Assembly: GCA_943735955.1 (NCBI GenBank)
Contig: OX030957.1
Coordinates: forward strand, 387,001-451,000
Length of the DNA: 64,000 bases
Origin: Piscicola geometra
Taxonomy: Eukaryota; Annelida; Clitellata; Hirudinida; Piscicolidae
Reading direction: 5' to 3'
Under the pieces are notes generated by a model, which was given only the letters and a program-made list of their open reading frames with translations, made no database searches and was not told the origin of the DNA. Below, piece after piece: positions 13,910 through 26,462 of this stretch. Position 1 is the first letter of the stretch. Every line of letters starts with the position of its first letter. Made by a program: the position numbers and the translations under genes.

Positions 13910-16900
13910 TACGATCTGGAGACGCCTCAGAAGTGCCAGAAAATCAGTCTGCCCTTGTGCTCCGGAATGAAGTACAACCACACGGGTCAGTGCATTCGGT
14001 CTTTTAGTGATATTGCCAATATTCAGCCTGTCATTAACTCCTATTCTTAATACCGATTACTTGACTATTTTTAAAAATTCTTTCAACGATATTCATTACT
14101 TATTATAAAAATAAAATAAAGTCGAATTTCCAATTATTAAGGCATTATTTAGGCGGTGGCATGAATAAAATAAGTCACATATGCAAACACACCAACGCAC
14201 TCAATCAACCCAATAAACAAAATTGTGAGAAGTTTTACATTTGGATTATCTTGAAACATTTTAATGGGCTACAAGGGTTTCAAAGTTTTTTCTCAAAATT
14301 AATTTGTAAATTTGTTACAATAATTTTATTAAAATACATCGCATTGTAATATATGCCGAACTCAACGTTTCTCGCAGTAATGCCTAACCTGGTTGGACAC
14401 ACAAGCCAGAAAGAAGCCGAAGTTCAGATTTTGGAGTTCATTCCGCTGGTGCAGAGCGGGTGTTCACCATGGTTGAAATTCTTTCTTTGTTCCCTCTACA
14501 CGCCCATGTGCACTGAACAGGTGGGTGGGGGCAATGTGCAGGTTTTAGTGAAAAGTATTTTGTATAGAAAAGATTTTTTGGGGTTCTCCGTTTTAGTTTT
14601 TATTTTTTAAATGTTCATTTTATTTTTTCTTGTTACATTCACATTGAGCTTTAGTGGAGACACTTGAAAAAATACTGTAAAAATTTGTGCTAATCCTTTT
14701 AAATTGACAGTTCATTTGCAAGTCATTGGCAAGTCTATTTGCATAATATAGTCCAACCTGTTCTGACCAAGTTGAAGTATTAAGTTTATAAATGTTTCGA
14801 TTTTTGGATCTTTCACGAATAAGCAACTTCAAAATATAATACATTTATTGGTTTTAATCCATAGGTTTAATTTCAATAAAAATCATTCATCATTCTTTTT
14901 CTTTAATGTTTCAACTTCCTGCAGATGTTCTCTACACACATTGTTATGCATATTCAATAGAAAAATATTGAATAATACAACCTTCGTGGGAGAATTAAAG
15001 ATTGAATAATTGCATAAATGTCTGGGATTATTTGCGTATAATTTTGACATTTTGAGCCAGTTTAAACTACAATACAATACATTACAACGACAAATATCAT
15101 AGCGTGGCGTAATAAGATTAATAATAAATATTTATGTAAAAAATCTAAATAAAATACCCATGAGCGAGCGTGTGTTTGTAAGTTAGGGTAAGTCTGATCT
15201 GACTGGCATTGTTCTACTAGCGCTTTAACCAAACCAACACTTCATTGTCTACTGAATTCCTTGTTTGAATATTTATTCCGCTTAGCTTAAAATGCTAGGA
15301 AGAGAGTGGAACAAAATCCACTTAAAACATTATCATATATTCTCAGAGACAAACCATATTTAATTCTCACGGATATAAAAGTACAAAATATAATCCGGAA
15401 TCTTTAATTTGAGAGAATTTTGGAAGGCTATTTGAAACACATTAGTGTCTGAAAGGAACTGGCATTAGCGTATTATAATTAGAGGCATCAAAGTGTCAAG
15501 GGGCTCCATAGAGGCTCCATAGTATATTCAGCGGAGATAAAAACAAGCGTAAAATTTAAATTAAAGTTTAAACAAGATTTAGAACATATGTTGTTTGAAT
15601 ATTTGTTTAAAATTTGAGAACTGAATTAATTTAATTTTTTAAAATTAAATGTTTAAAGGGAAAGTTATAACAACACACATTAAATTCTCCATATTTCAGG
15701 TTGACGGCTTGTTGGTGATTCCAGCCTGCAGGAGCATGTGCTTGAAAGTAAAAGAAAAATGCGAACCCCTGCTGAAACAGATCAAGTTCCAGTGGCCTCA
15801 AGTACTCGACTGTTCCAAACTGCCCGAAAAAAGTGCCATTGGGGGGATGTGTATCGAACCGCCTGGGAGCTACGAATACGAACCTGACCACAAAGACCAC
15901 TTCCGAGAATTTGAACTCTACGGCGTGGATGGAAACCCTTACGACGTAGCCAGTCGTAAAAATATTCATTCAAAAAGCCTTGGTGATTATTCATCGCACC
16001 AACGCAAGATTCCTTACGACGAGGCTGATTCGTCAAACTCCAAGGAGGTCCTTCAAAAGAATTTTTTATCACCCGACTTGGATAACGAAAAAATTCAAAA
16101 TCACAAAATTAAGCATCTGCAACAGCCGATTTCTTCGTCAAAAACAAATGACAGGGCTGACGGATCGAACAGTAAATCCAAGCCATCTTTCCAAAGCTCT
16201 GTTCTTCAATTGGAAAAAAATGACTTGAGATGTCCACCTCGCTACCTCTATGCAAATCGGTTTGTAGGCAGGAGTGAAAACGATTCATGCGTGGCAAGGT
16301 GTGGAGTCGATGTGCTATACAAAGAAGCAGACAAGAGATTGATGGAGGTGTGGATGTTTGCATGGGCTGTAACTTGCTTCACCTCCACGCTACTCACCTT
16401 TTTCACCTTCATTATAAAGCCATCCAGGTTTCAATACCCACAACGACCCATCATTTTCTTATCTCTCTGCTGCTTAGTGGTGTCGTGTGGCTACATACTT
16501 AGAATAGTTCTAGGACCAGCAATCATATCTTGTGAAAAGTCCAAGCCTGACGTGGAGTTGCTGATTTACGAGGGGGTTGGCAACACATGGTGTATCGTTT
16601 CGTTTCTCTTGTCCTACTACTTTGGAATGGCTGCCTTCATCTGGTGGGTCAATCTCACCATCTCTTTTTACCTTTCATCCGCTCGTCAGTGGAGCAGTGA
16701 AGCTATTGATGCAAAGAGCAATTTTTTCCATTCAGCCGCTTGGGCTATTCCAGCCATCAAAACAGCTCTAGTGCTGATGCTCAGAAAGGTCGACGCGGAT
16801 GAGTTGACAGGCACTTGCTATGTGGGAAACCATGAAACAAGCTCTGTCGTTCTCTTTGTGCTTTCCCCTCTACTGCTCTATCTCCTCATTGGGGTGTTGT

Positions 16901-17466
16901 TCATTCTAGCTGGATTTATCGCCATGTTCAGAATAAGAAGAGACTTGAAAGAAGAAGGTGCTAACGTGAAAAAGTTTGATCGTTTGATGCTCAAAATAGG
17001 AATTTTCTCTATCCTGTACACAGCTCCTGTTTCTTGTGTGATTGGTTGCATTGTGTACTCAACTATGCACCGTCAGACGTGGGTGGCCAAATCGATGATC
17101 ACCCCCTGCAAGTTTATCGACGACGACTTTGTAGATTGTGCCCTTGATCAGTCCATTCCGAACGTAGGGGTGTCTATGTTGCGGATTTTCATGCTCCTTC
17201 TTGTTGGTACGGCCAGTGGCGTATGGATTTGGAGTCCAAAAACTTACAAAACATGGAAAAAATTTATTAAGAATTTTGTTTTCAAATCTCCAAAAGAAAA
17301 TGTCTTAATGGCTGAGAATGCTGTGATGAAGACTGACAAAGTTTTCAATGCTAAAGTTGAAACCACTTTTGTCGACCTCAACAAAGCTCCAAACAAAAAA
17401 GATTTTAATTTGTCCAGACTTTCGTCATCCGATGCTATTTACCATGTGCCCAACTTCAACGATTGA
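13829..17466 (+). CDS. FZD4: Frizzled-4-like Wnt receptor
   Basis: Three exons, 13829-13985, 14378-14520 and 15700-17466, give 688 residues, complete from ATG to stop. Order: signal peptide (about residues 1-27); extracellular cysteine-rich domain (about 35-150) with all ten Cys and the motifs [18 protein letters not shown] and CSKLP; a long hydrophilic linker; then seven membrane helices (about 317-607) with RPIIFLS, FGMA-IWW, AWAIPA-KT and [13 protein letters not shown]. The cytoplasmic KTYKTW motif (614-619) fits KTxxxW, which recruits Dishevelled. The role is Wnt binding at the plasma membrane and signalling to beta-catenin. Fz4 is favoured over Fz9/10 by [13 protein letters not shown] and the residues after the CRD. 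Odd points: the linker is about 150 residues, far longer than vertebrate FZD4's, and the tail ends NFND rather than in the PDZ ligand ETVV of vertebrate FZD4. Confidence 0.95.
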
Positions 17467-19210
17467 AAGCCTCCAGAAAGCTTCTAGCTTTAAAGGCTCA
17501 AAAAGTATGGCTGCGATAACTTTAAAAAATAAATATCAACATTTAAACATCTCAGCAACACAACGATCTCAAAATATATCGACTTTTCTCTGAAATACTT
17601 CAAATTTTAATATTTTTTGAATGAAAGTGACACTTATTGATTTACGAGTGCCTTAATATTGCCACATCTACCTCTATTTATTCCACACTTATTTTTATTT
17701 ATTGAAAAATATTCAGATTGTCGCTTTTTAATCTTTTATAGTGTCACTATATAAACGAAGGTTTTCGTAAAAATCTTTGACTAATGATAACATTTTAAAT
17801 GTTTAATTAAAAAATTTCAAATATTGATTTGAAAACTTATTTATTTATTAATTTTGTAAAAATTGATTATTTATTTGATTTGTTTTGAATTGGCTAAAAA
17901 CTTACTCTAAAAATGTTTTAATGGGTAAAATTTATGTTTTCAGTGAGTTTACTATTTATTTTTATGTTTCACGTTAATTTTTCATATATTTAAGATTTAA
18001 AAAACTATCAGTTACGCTTGCTTTGCTTTTTATTCATGTTCAAACCTGTTTCAAATAAGTATTTTCAAAAGTATGACTTTAAAATAATTAAATTTAACTA
18101 AGAATGCATGAAACAAAAGAATAGACTTTCAAAAAGAGACGTAAAGCTCTTCTTGTTTCAAAGACTAAGACCATAAGTTTATATCTATTACTCTGTTAAC
18201 TCATCAAGTGATACCTGCCATTTACTAGTTCAGGGCTTAATGGACCAATGGTCTTTTCAAGAACTTTATTTTGAAGTATGAATACCTTAATTTAATAATA
18301 AATAACTGATAAAAAAGTATAATCAACTTTATTTTTTTGGGATTTACAATTGGATATTAAATTCTAATAAAATGTTGTTGTTTACAAAATACATAAAAAC
18401 TTTCAGACTTCCATTAAAAAAAATTCTTTTACAACTTTTTTCAGTTTTTATAAAATCGTAAAAAATGAAAATGAAAACTTAAACCTTCAATAGAACTATT
18501 TTTTAAACTTATAAAATTGTATATTTTTGAAATTGTATTTATAAAATAGATAAATTAACTTATAATAAAAGTTATATTTGAAATTTAATATAAAAACCTT
18601 AGAAACTTATTAAATCAAATTTTTTCGTTTTACAACTTTTTTCAGTTTTTATAAAATCGTAAAAAATGAAAACTTAAACCTTCAATAGAACTATTTTTTA
18701 AACTTATAAAATTGTATATTTTTGAAATTGTATTTATAAAATAGATAAATTAACTTATAATAAAAGTTATATTTGAAATGTAATATAAAAACCTTACAAA
18801 CTTATTAAATTAAATGGTTTAGGATTGATTATGTGAAAAAAATGTATATTAGGTTTATAAAAAGTGGTTGATTGAATGCGGGAAGGGTGGTTGAAGGTTT
18901 ATTGGATGCAGGCATGGTGGTTGATGATCTCACTCAAACTGCTGTAGTAGGAATGATGGTTCTGTGGTGATGTTGAAGATGTTGTATTGGTAATGATGAT
19001 GATGCTGTGACAATTATGATTTTTTTGATGTGGGTGAGGTTAGATGTAAAAAGTGGTTTAAATAATTATTAATGTAATTTATATATGTGATTTTTCTATT
19101 TGTGATTTAAAAACTATAATTTAACAAATTAATTGTAAACCTCTTTTGAATAAAAAAAAGCTTTTTAGTTATATATTGAATGTATATATTGTATAAATGA
19201 AGATATATAT
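17467..19210. other. 3' flank of Frizzled and intergenic DNA
   Basis: An AATAAA at about 17527 lies 60 bases after the Frizzled stop and is a candidate polyadenylation signal; others follow. The rest is AT-rich and holds a direct duplication (18429-18825). No exon seen. Confidence 0.5.
18429..18825 (+). repeat. Tandem direct duplication, period about 201 bases
   Basis: The text from ACAACTTTTTTCAG (18431) reappears at 18632 with only a few changes, through ATAAAAACCTTA and CTTATTAAAT. The copies differ by a small deletion (AATGAAAATG against AATG) and a few substitutions, so the duplication is fairly recent. No coding content. Confidence 0.9.
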
Positions 19211-19213
19211 ATT

Positions 19214-19412
19214 TGGCGAGCGGATTGGCTTAGATGGTAAGTCGTTAGACCTGCAACTTAAAGGTCGCCAGTTCAAATCCCTGTACAGCCAACCGTGAGC
19301 TATCATATACCTAGTGTATATGATGCGGTGTTTCACGACTTATGTCGTGTGAGTGGCGCTTCAGTTGCGTGCCCGGGCGCTATACAAAACTGACATTTAT
19401 TATTTTTATTAT
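19214..19412 (+). mobile_element. tRNA-derived SINE, copy 1
   Basis: The head resembles a tRNA gene: an A-box-like TGGCTTAGATGG, then a B-box-like GGTCGCCAGTTCAAATCC. A family-specific body follows (CCGTGAGCTATCATATACC, TAGTGTATATGATGCGGTGTT) and a tail with GGGCGCTATACAAAA running into TTATT repeats, a 3' end commonly borrowed from LINEs. A second copy in the opposite orientation is at 26463-26703. It is not a functional tRNA: I see no intact acceptor stem. Confidence 0.85.
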
Positions 19413-19789
19413 TTATTCATTTGATTGTTTAAAAAAATCTTTATTATTCAAAATGATTGGTCATAAAGGTAGTCACTTTCTTTAACATTTTTTATGTTCC
19501 CCTGGTGAATAAGAATTATTTTATAAATTTATACGTTTTTACTTTGAGCAGAAGTCAAGGCTGATCTACACATTCGCTCTCCTTGGGCGTTCCACTGAGC
19601 TTGTTGGATGACCGAGTTTTCTAAATATTCTTGTGTCGTTAAAAATTTCAGATGATTGCAGAATAACTGTCATCTCTCGGTTACTTAGAGCCTGTTTCAC
19701 ATGTTTGTGTGGTGCAACTGTCCCAAGAATTGATATACACCTTCTTCGTCCGTTCGAAGGCTTCATTTAGCAATAGTTGAGGTTGCAAT

Positions 19790-20203
19790 CCAGTCCTTCA
19801 GTTGACGCTTGTGATATTCAAGTGAAATTCTGGTTGGTCTATTATTTTTTAACCCTAAATTGTTAGCAGTGATGAAATCAGCCATGGTTGCAGCTCTTGA
19901 CAAAACCACAGCAGATCTTCCTTGTCGCCTTGTCTTTTATCCTGCTTACTTCAAATAGGGTTGTGTGATTTTGTGTCAGAACAAAATCTATTCACAGCAT
20001 TAGAAATACCTCAAGGATTCCTTCAAAAGAGTCCTTACACATGTCTTAACTTTTACGTAAATTATGTTGATGGTCAAAGGATGGCTAACAATTTGAAAGT
20101 GGTCAATGATGCAACTGAGCGAGAAATTGTTTTAACACATGCGTTCAATGGTGTTATTTCAAAAGGATTATCACACACAATCGTCCCTTTTTATAAAATT
20201 TAA
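19790..20203 (+). pseudogene. Decayed transposon-type coding remnant
   Basis: Open pieces in different frames read like one degraded protein. An upstream piece (about 19837-19957) contains FFNPKLLAVMKSAMVAALDK and ends in a stop. A second piece (19922-20203) contains LCDFVSEQNLFTALEIPQGF and KVVNDATEREIVLTHAFNG. These phrases resemble a widespread uncharacterised family found in many copies in aphid and Hydra genomes and thought to come from mobile elements; that is from memory and needs a search. Frameshift and stops make it non-functional. The 19440-19790 stretch to its left may be more of the same element. Confidence 0.45.
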
Positions 20204-20633
20204 TTTAGTTTTAATAATGTTTATATATTTAAAAAATGTTTTAAAAAAATGTTCTTCACATATTTTTTCAATGTTTTTGAATATCTTTCAAATATTTTTT
20301 AAATTTAACTTTAATTTAATTTATTAATGTTTATATATTTTAAATATGCTTTTTATATATTTTTTATATTAGTCCGTTCTTACGGTGAAAGGACCTCAAT
20401 GAGTATTGTAATCTAGTCCATACGTGTTTGTTTATGTAATTAGTGGGCATTGGGCATAAGCAAATGTTTTCACCTTTCTAATTATCTCTCTTATGACTGT
20501 CATAGGATCTTTCACTTTTCTCATATTAGTTTTTTAAAGTACTTTTTTACATTGAGATGTAAGTCAAAGTTAAATAACTGAAAATCTAAAAATTTTTTAA
20601 AGCAAAAATATAGTTTCAACTGTATGAAAATAA

Positions 20634-23600
20634 ATGGATGTTTCACAAGATAGAGATAACAATCGCAAAGACGACGATAGACCACAAAATGGCAGTAACA
20701 ACTCTAGTGAAGTCATGGCCAATGTTGCTAATGACCTCAGCGACCTCTCTGTTCACACCATTGCATCCTCTTCCAACAGCATCCTTGCCACCAGTAGTAA
20801 CAACCTGAACGACTTGTCTACCAAATGGAAACTTTTCAACGTCCTTCTGTTGGGAGTGGTGTTTATGTTCATGTTTACTGCATATCAGACATGTGCCATG
20901 GTGCAGGTTAGAGGGTCTTCTCTTCATTTTTTAAAAATTTAAACACTTGCTGTTAGTGACTTGCATATACCAAAATAATGGTATAAAAATAATTTATCAA
21001 TTTAAGTTGTATTATAAAAAATAAATTTTGATTGAACTTGTATTTATTACTTATTAGTTAACTATTTTCAAATCAACTCCAGGTATTAGTGTTAGAGGGA
21101 GCAAACTTGGAGAACAAAACCGCAGGCAATGGTTATTTAAGGTAGAAATAGCTCTCAGCTTTCAATAAATCAATTTATTGCAACATCTCTAATCTTCAAT
21201 GATCAAAAAATATCACTTCCTACAATATCGCATTTAATTCCAAAATACAACCAACGCCAATTGCACCCTCCAAACACACACAGTTCTTCCATAGTGTATG
21301 GCTCGTTTGCTGTATCGAATTGGGTGTCTGCGTACATAGTGGAATTGGTGAGCTCCAAATGGGCGATGCTGCTTGGTGGCTCTACCTACTGGTTTGTAGG
21401 TGTTTTTAATACAAACTTTTTATCGGGGTTATTGGTCAAGGCTTTGTGGTGCATTGTTGGTGGGTTGTTGTAGGATGACATTTTGGGGGGTTGTGGTGTG
21501 GTGGTTGGTGGTTAGGGAATTGTGGTGGTTTGTTGGTTGGTTGGAGGCTGAGTGTTTTGTGGGTTGTAGTGGTTGTTTGGTGTGTGAAGAGAAATGAGAA
21601 AAGATGAAGATTCAAGAGGGGCTGGTGATGAGATAAAATAGAATGTTTAAGAATTTAACTTAATTAAATTTTAATTTTGATTTATTCGTTTTTAAAATAT
21701 AATATAGAATCATCATCATAACCAGCATCTTCCTCGGATTGTTCCTGAGGCCTTACTACATCCTTCTCTACGTCTCTTCAGCCTTGCTTGGCTTCGGAGC
21801 TGCTGGTGGGGTTGATAATGATCATCAATAATTGTTGTTAAAGGTTTTAATTAATGAATATTATATCATTATTAATATAATAGTAATAAGAAAAATAAAT
21901 GTTGGTTTAATAAAATATAACTAAAATAATATTCATAAATAAATAAGAATAATATTCTGATTAATATTTATAACAGTTTTCTGGGCGGGTCAAGGGAAGT
22001 TCCTGTCAATCAATTCAACGAGCGAAAGCATGACACGCAACACGAACATCTTCTGGGCGATCTTCCAGTCAAGGTGGAAAGGATCGATAAATAAATGAAT
22101 GAATGAATTGGTGATTGATTGAAGCGAGGATGGATGAATGAATGAATTAATTGGTGATTGATTGAAGCGAGGATGGATGAATGAATGAATGAATGAATGA
22201 GCGAGTGGTTAAGTGAAGCAAGAGTGGATGAATGAATGAATGAGTGAGTGAGTGGTTCTGTGAGGCAATTAAATACAATACAGAACCCCAATAATCGCCA
22301 ATCTTCTCAGCACCAGCATCACTTCCAACAACGACGACGAAACACCACAGTTTGATCTGGGGCAATCTCATCGTCATCTTCTTCTTCTCGAACCACATCT
22401 TCATCGACTCCGGCACTCGCACACCCCTCTTCATCGCCTTGACCGCCCTTTCTCTGGTCGGCCTCGCTGGAGTCTTTTTCTTGAGGAGGGAGAAGGCCGT
22501 GGTGGGAGTGGTGGAAGGTGAAGCTGTGGAAGAAGATGAAAGGTACTTTCGAAGGGATAATAATAATACGTAAATAAAAAATAATTTAAATAATATTAAG
22601 TAAAAATAAAGATAAAAAAGTTGTGAAATACAATTTAAATATTTTCATATTGAGAACAAAATGTCTATAAAAAAAATTGAAAAATGTTACAGACCTTTGA
22701 AACCTGTAGAAGCTCTCAGTGAGTTGAAGATTTCTTAAGGCTTTAATGCTAAATCATCAAAAAAACGTGCCGCTAATAAAAATTATTAGAGCGATAATAA
22801 TGATGATGATGATGATGATGATGATGTGAATGATGATGATGTAAATAATGATGACAATGATGATGTAAATACTGATGACAATGATGATGGTGATAATGAT
22901 CGTCGCAGAGAAGTGCATGAGCATCATGATGTCCAGAGACATGCTCCTCCTCTCCCTCATCATCCTCTACTCCGGTGCTGTGCTTGCTGCTGCTGTCACT
23001 CATATTCTATAATAGATGTGCTAGTTATAGTAACTCGTTAATAACACTCGTCGTTGTATTGATTTTTATTGCATTGTGGCTGTGACGGCATAGTTAAGCT
23101 TCTTTATGCCATAGCTTTCATTATACCTTTAAATAACTTTTCCATTCACGAATAATCCTCATCTCAGAATGGCATTCTTTACCAACCAATTACCGCCCTC
23201 CTCGCAGGCATCGAGCTCTCTTATTGGTCGGTCCTGGTGACGTCAGTGGGCCACTTGACCTACTTCGGAAGTGACGCCAAGAAACTCACAGGCATTTGTG
23301 GACTCTGCATCGGAATCGGCCAAATCACGTGTTAGAAAGTTAATTAATGCTAATTAACTTAATTAAAATAATAATAATAATAACAATAGTTATGATAATA
23401 ATAATAATTATTATTTTAATAGACCATTATGAGATAGTTAAAATGACAGCAACGTCATCACAACGCGCACACAGCTAGCTTCATATTTGGTCTCTTCACC
23501 TCTTTTCGACGCATCGACAAGCGCCTCGTGTTATTGGTCGGCTTCGTCGCCCACGTGACCTGCTTCTTCATGATCTTCCTGACCTTCCCGTCTGACGCAC

Positions 23601-25123
23601 CAATCAGGGAGACCGCGGGCTTTTCGTACTTTCCCCCGAGGTGCTCGTGTGGTTTGTTGTGCGGTGCTTGTGTGGTTTGTTGTGCGGTGCTTGTGTGGTT
23701 TGTTGTGCGGTGCTTGTGTGGTTTGTTGTGCGGTGCTTGTGTGGTTTGTTGTGCGGTGCTTGTGTGGTTTGTTGTGCGGTGCTTGTGTGGTTTGTTGTGC
23801 GGTGGTTGTGAGTCGTTTGTGTGGAGAGAAGATGGTTGTGTGGAGGAAAGGTGGTTGTATGGAGGGAAGGTGGTTGTGTGGGTGTTTGTGAGGTGTTTGT
23901 GTAGGAGTGGCTGGAAGGTGCTCATGTGGGTGTGAAGTGGTTGGGAGGCACTTTGGGGTTTTTTCGATGGCAATTTTGAATGCAGTTGGTGGAATAGTGG
24001 AAGGGAGAAGGAGGTCGGGGTCAGCATCGGATAGAGGGATGGCAATGGGTGGCAGAAGAATGCGGATTTGAAGAAATGATTTATTCATTTACTCCTGATT
24101 ATAATCTTTCGCCAGCAAGCCTCTGATCTTCATCTCCGCCTTCCTGCTTGGCTTCGGAGACAGCTGTCTGAACACACAAGTCAGTGTATTCTTTATGATA
24201 GAAAAATAAATAATAAAGATAATTATGGTAAAAAAATTAATAATAACAAAGATAATAATAATTTTAAAATATTATAATTGCTATTTAAAATAGTTATATC
24301 CAAAAAAATAATACTAAAATCAATAATAAAGATAGTTAAAATGACAAAAATTATTAAAGTCGCAAAAATAATTATTAATAATAAAGATAATAATAATAAT
24401 AATACTAATGTAAACGCCCTCCAGATCTACCCAACGCTGAGGGAGCTCTACTACGAGGACATCTCTTCCGCTTGCTCTCTCTTCAAGTTCATCCAGGTGA
24501 GATGCCATGATGATGATGGTGGTGATGGGGATGATGATGATGGTGGTGGGGATGATGATGATGGTGAGAATGATGGTGATGATGATGATGGTGGTGGGGA
24601 TGGTGAAAATGATGGTGATGATGATGGTTTTGATGATAGTAAGGGTGAAGATGGTGATAATGACCCTGGTGATCTAGCATATAAAATAATTTAAGATGGA
24701 TGATAAATAGAGTTCTTCTATGAAGATATAACTTTTTTTATTTTTGAAGTGAAGAATTCATTAACTCTAATATAATGATAATTTTTATAAATGAAGTTAT
24801 TTTTGAGAGTGGCAATATTACTAAACAGAGCCTAGCAGCTGCTATATGCTTTGCTTACAGTCCTTACGTCTTGATGGAGGTATCATTATCATCGTCACTA
24901 TAATCATCACCATCGTCACTATAATCATCACCATCGTCATCATCATCACTATAATTATCATCATTTCCACTATTATCACCATCGTCATCATCACCACAAT
25001 CATCATCATCATCACCACCAGGTACACCTCTCTATTCTGGGCTTTCTGCTGGTCACAGGCATCGTCTGCTTCTTCATGCTGGAGGGCAGGAGACTGCGCA
25101 CCAGTGGATACTATGACCTTTGA
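20634..25123 (+). CDS. MFSD11: UNC93-like major facilitator protein MFSD11
   Basis: Fourteen exons keep one frame for about 490 residues: 20634-20906, 21083-21141, 21284-21391, 21726-21805, 21977-22073, 22351-22542, 22693-22718, 22909-22974, 23208-23328, 23479-23640, 24116-24179, 24425-24496, 24829-24879 and 25022-25123. It is a multi-pass membrane protein of the UNC93/MFSD11 branch of the major facilitator superfamily; its substrate is not established. Family hallmarks in order: VFMFMFTAYQTCAMVQ, GKFLSINS-TRNTNIFWAIFQS, TPLFIALTALSLVG, YFGSDAKKLTGICGLCIGIGQ, KPLIFISAFLLGFGDSCLNTQ, and the end RLRTSGYYDL. The N-terminus is about 70 residues longer than in vertebrate MFSD11 and is Asn/Ser/Asp-rich. 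Exon 3's donor (21392, GTTTGT) and exon 10's acceptor (TAG before 23479) were chosen because alternatives give stops. Many introns are simple repeats. Confidence 0.93.
22085..22260 (+). repeat. GAAT-rich minisatellite in MFSD11 intron 5
   Basis: GATGGATGAATGAATGAAT units separated by GGTGATTGATTGAAGCGAG, about four imperfect repeats. The array starts about 12 bases after the exon 5 donor (GTGGAA at 22074). Confidence 0.85.
22796..22900 (+). repeat. (TGA)n microsatellite in MFSD11 intron 7
   Basis: Interrupted GAT/TGA trinucleotides fill most of the short intron before exon 8 and end about eight bases from its acceptor. Confidence 0.9.
23641..23801 (+). repeat. 23-base minisatellite, seven copies, starting at a splice donor
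   Basis: The unit GTGCTTGTGTGGTTTGTTGTGCG repeats seven times with no spacing; the first copy has C for T at one site. The first base of unit 1 is the G of the exon 10 donor GT, so every later unit begins with a copy of the same donor context (G|GTGCTTG). Confidence 0.95.
24500..24670 (+). repeat. (GAT/GGT)n microsatellite in MFSD11 intron 12
   Basis: GATGATGGTGGTGGGGAT-type trinucleotides start within about 10 bases of the exon 12 donor (GTGAGATG). The Asp/Gly-rich and His-rich open frames here are repeat artefacts. Confidence 0.9.
24880..25021 (+). repeat. Intron 13 of MFSD11, built almost entirely of ATC/ATT triplets
   Basis: From donor GTATCATT to acceptor CACCACCAG the 142-base intron is nearly all ATCATC, ATCACC and ATTATC triplets. 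The acceptor AG itself lies within a CACCACCAG variant of the repeat. Confidence 0.92.
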
Positions 25124-25225
25124 ACCCTTGGTCTGACCTTGAACCCCTGCTCTGACCTTGAACCATTGGTCTGACCTTGAACCCCTGGTCTAACCATGAA
25201 CCTTCCAGGCTGACCCTTCTTTGAC
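25113..25225 (+). repeat. 19-20-base minisatellite over the MFSD11 stop codon
   Basis: The unit TGACCTTGAACCCCTGGTC repeats about five times with changes. The last coding triplets and the stop (TAT GAC CTT TGA) form the start of the first unit. Confidence 0.85.
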
Positions 25226-26462
25226 TTTGAACCAACCAGCTAGACTGATTTGCCTATTTGTAATCGAATCGCTAGATGTTATTTTTGTAACTTTTTTAAA
25301 TTTTTGAATAGGAATCCATGGTTAAATGACTTTATATAAGCTTAAATTGGTTTCACTTGAATGTTTTCCATATACATTGTTTAGCCTATTTGACACTCTG
25401 AGCAAACAAAACATCTAGAATAGATTACTCATCATGCAACAATTTGCCAGCCTTTTTTGTGGCTCCTGAAGTTTTCATTATTTTTACAGCTCTTTTACGA
25501 CCTCAAATACATTTCTAGGTGATTATCAGTGGAGCTTTCATTTAACTCAGTATGGATTTCAATCTTTTTTCTTCCCTCTAGTGATACGTATTTTCTGTTG
25601 ATACTCACGTCTAATTGTTTCAAAAATACTAAAGGACCAAACACTTACTTCATGATGCTATAAACTTTTTATTTTTCAAATCATTTTTTTATACCTTCTA
25701 TTCTGAAGACGATTGTTTAACGATTATTCTTCCACGTATTTGTTATCGCCAGATGCAGTAATAATTGAAGCAAAACATATTCAAACTGCCTCATTCAAGT
25801 TGTAACGGAGGCAAGACTTGAGCAATCTATCATGATCCTTGTCTCACAGAAATAAATTCTAGTGTAAAAGAAATGCCTCCGTAACAGAGAGTAAAAGCTA
25901 GCTCAAAGAACTAAAAGTGGGCAAAAAAGTGGACAGAACGTGGGTAGAGCAGAAAAACTCGCCAAGAGACAAAGATTTTAAGGTTTTTGTTGAGGGCTAC
26001 GCAGACAAGAAAAGAAAGTAGTACATCAGAGAAAAGACGCATGTGAGACGTTTTGTTGTCAAGAAAAAGCAGCATTGAGATGGTTGGACACGAGGAAACA
26101 TCGAGGATAATAATTTAAAGAGGAGAATGTTGAAGATGGAGCCAACAGGGAAGAGGAAGAGGAAGGCCAAAGAGTAGGTATGTGTCTCAAATTACTAAAC
26201 CGCAAACTCCATGTATAAATAAAGCTTCTTTTTTAAAAAGTAATTTTGAGAAATGAAAAGAATGCGTCTTACACATGGTGTTTTACAGTATTGTATATCA
26301 TCGTTCACAGGTGGTGTTTAAGCGAAGATAGCAATGAAAACAAAATATGGCGTTATAAAGAAGAATTTAAATATTTAAAAATGATTGAATATAAAAAATG
26401 GTGAAAAATTGAATATCAACTTTCAAAACGAAACAGCTTTTTAAAACTTTTTAAAAAATGAT
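25226..26462. other. Intergenic DNA between MFSD11 and GAPDH
   Basis: No exon recognised. It should hold the MFSD11 3' UTR; candidate AATAAA signals occur near 25852 and 26217. The 25860-26180 part is purine-rich with no convincing protein similarity. Confidence 0.45.

Noticed and set aside
19566..19766. 66-residue minus-strand open frame
   Set aside because: Probably antisense to the decayed element at 19790-20203; no recognised motif.
23458..24088. Minus-strand Pro/Thr/His-rich proteins
   Set aside because: Antisense shadows of the MFSD11 exon 10 region and its 23-base minisatellite.
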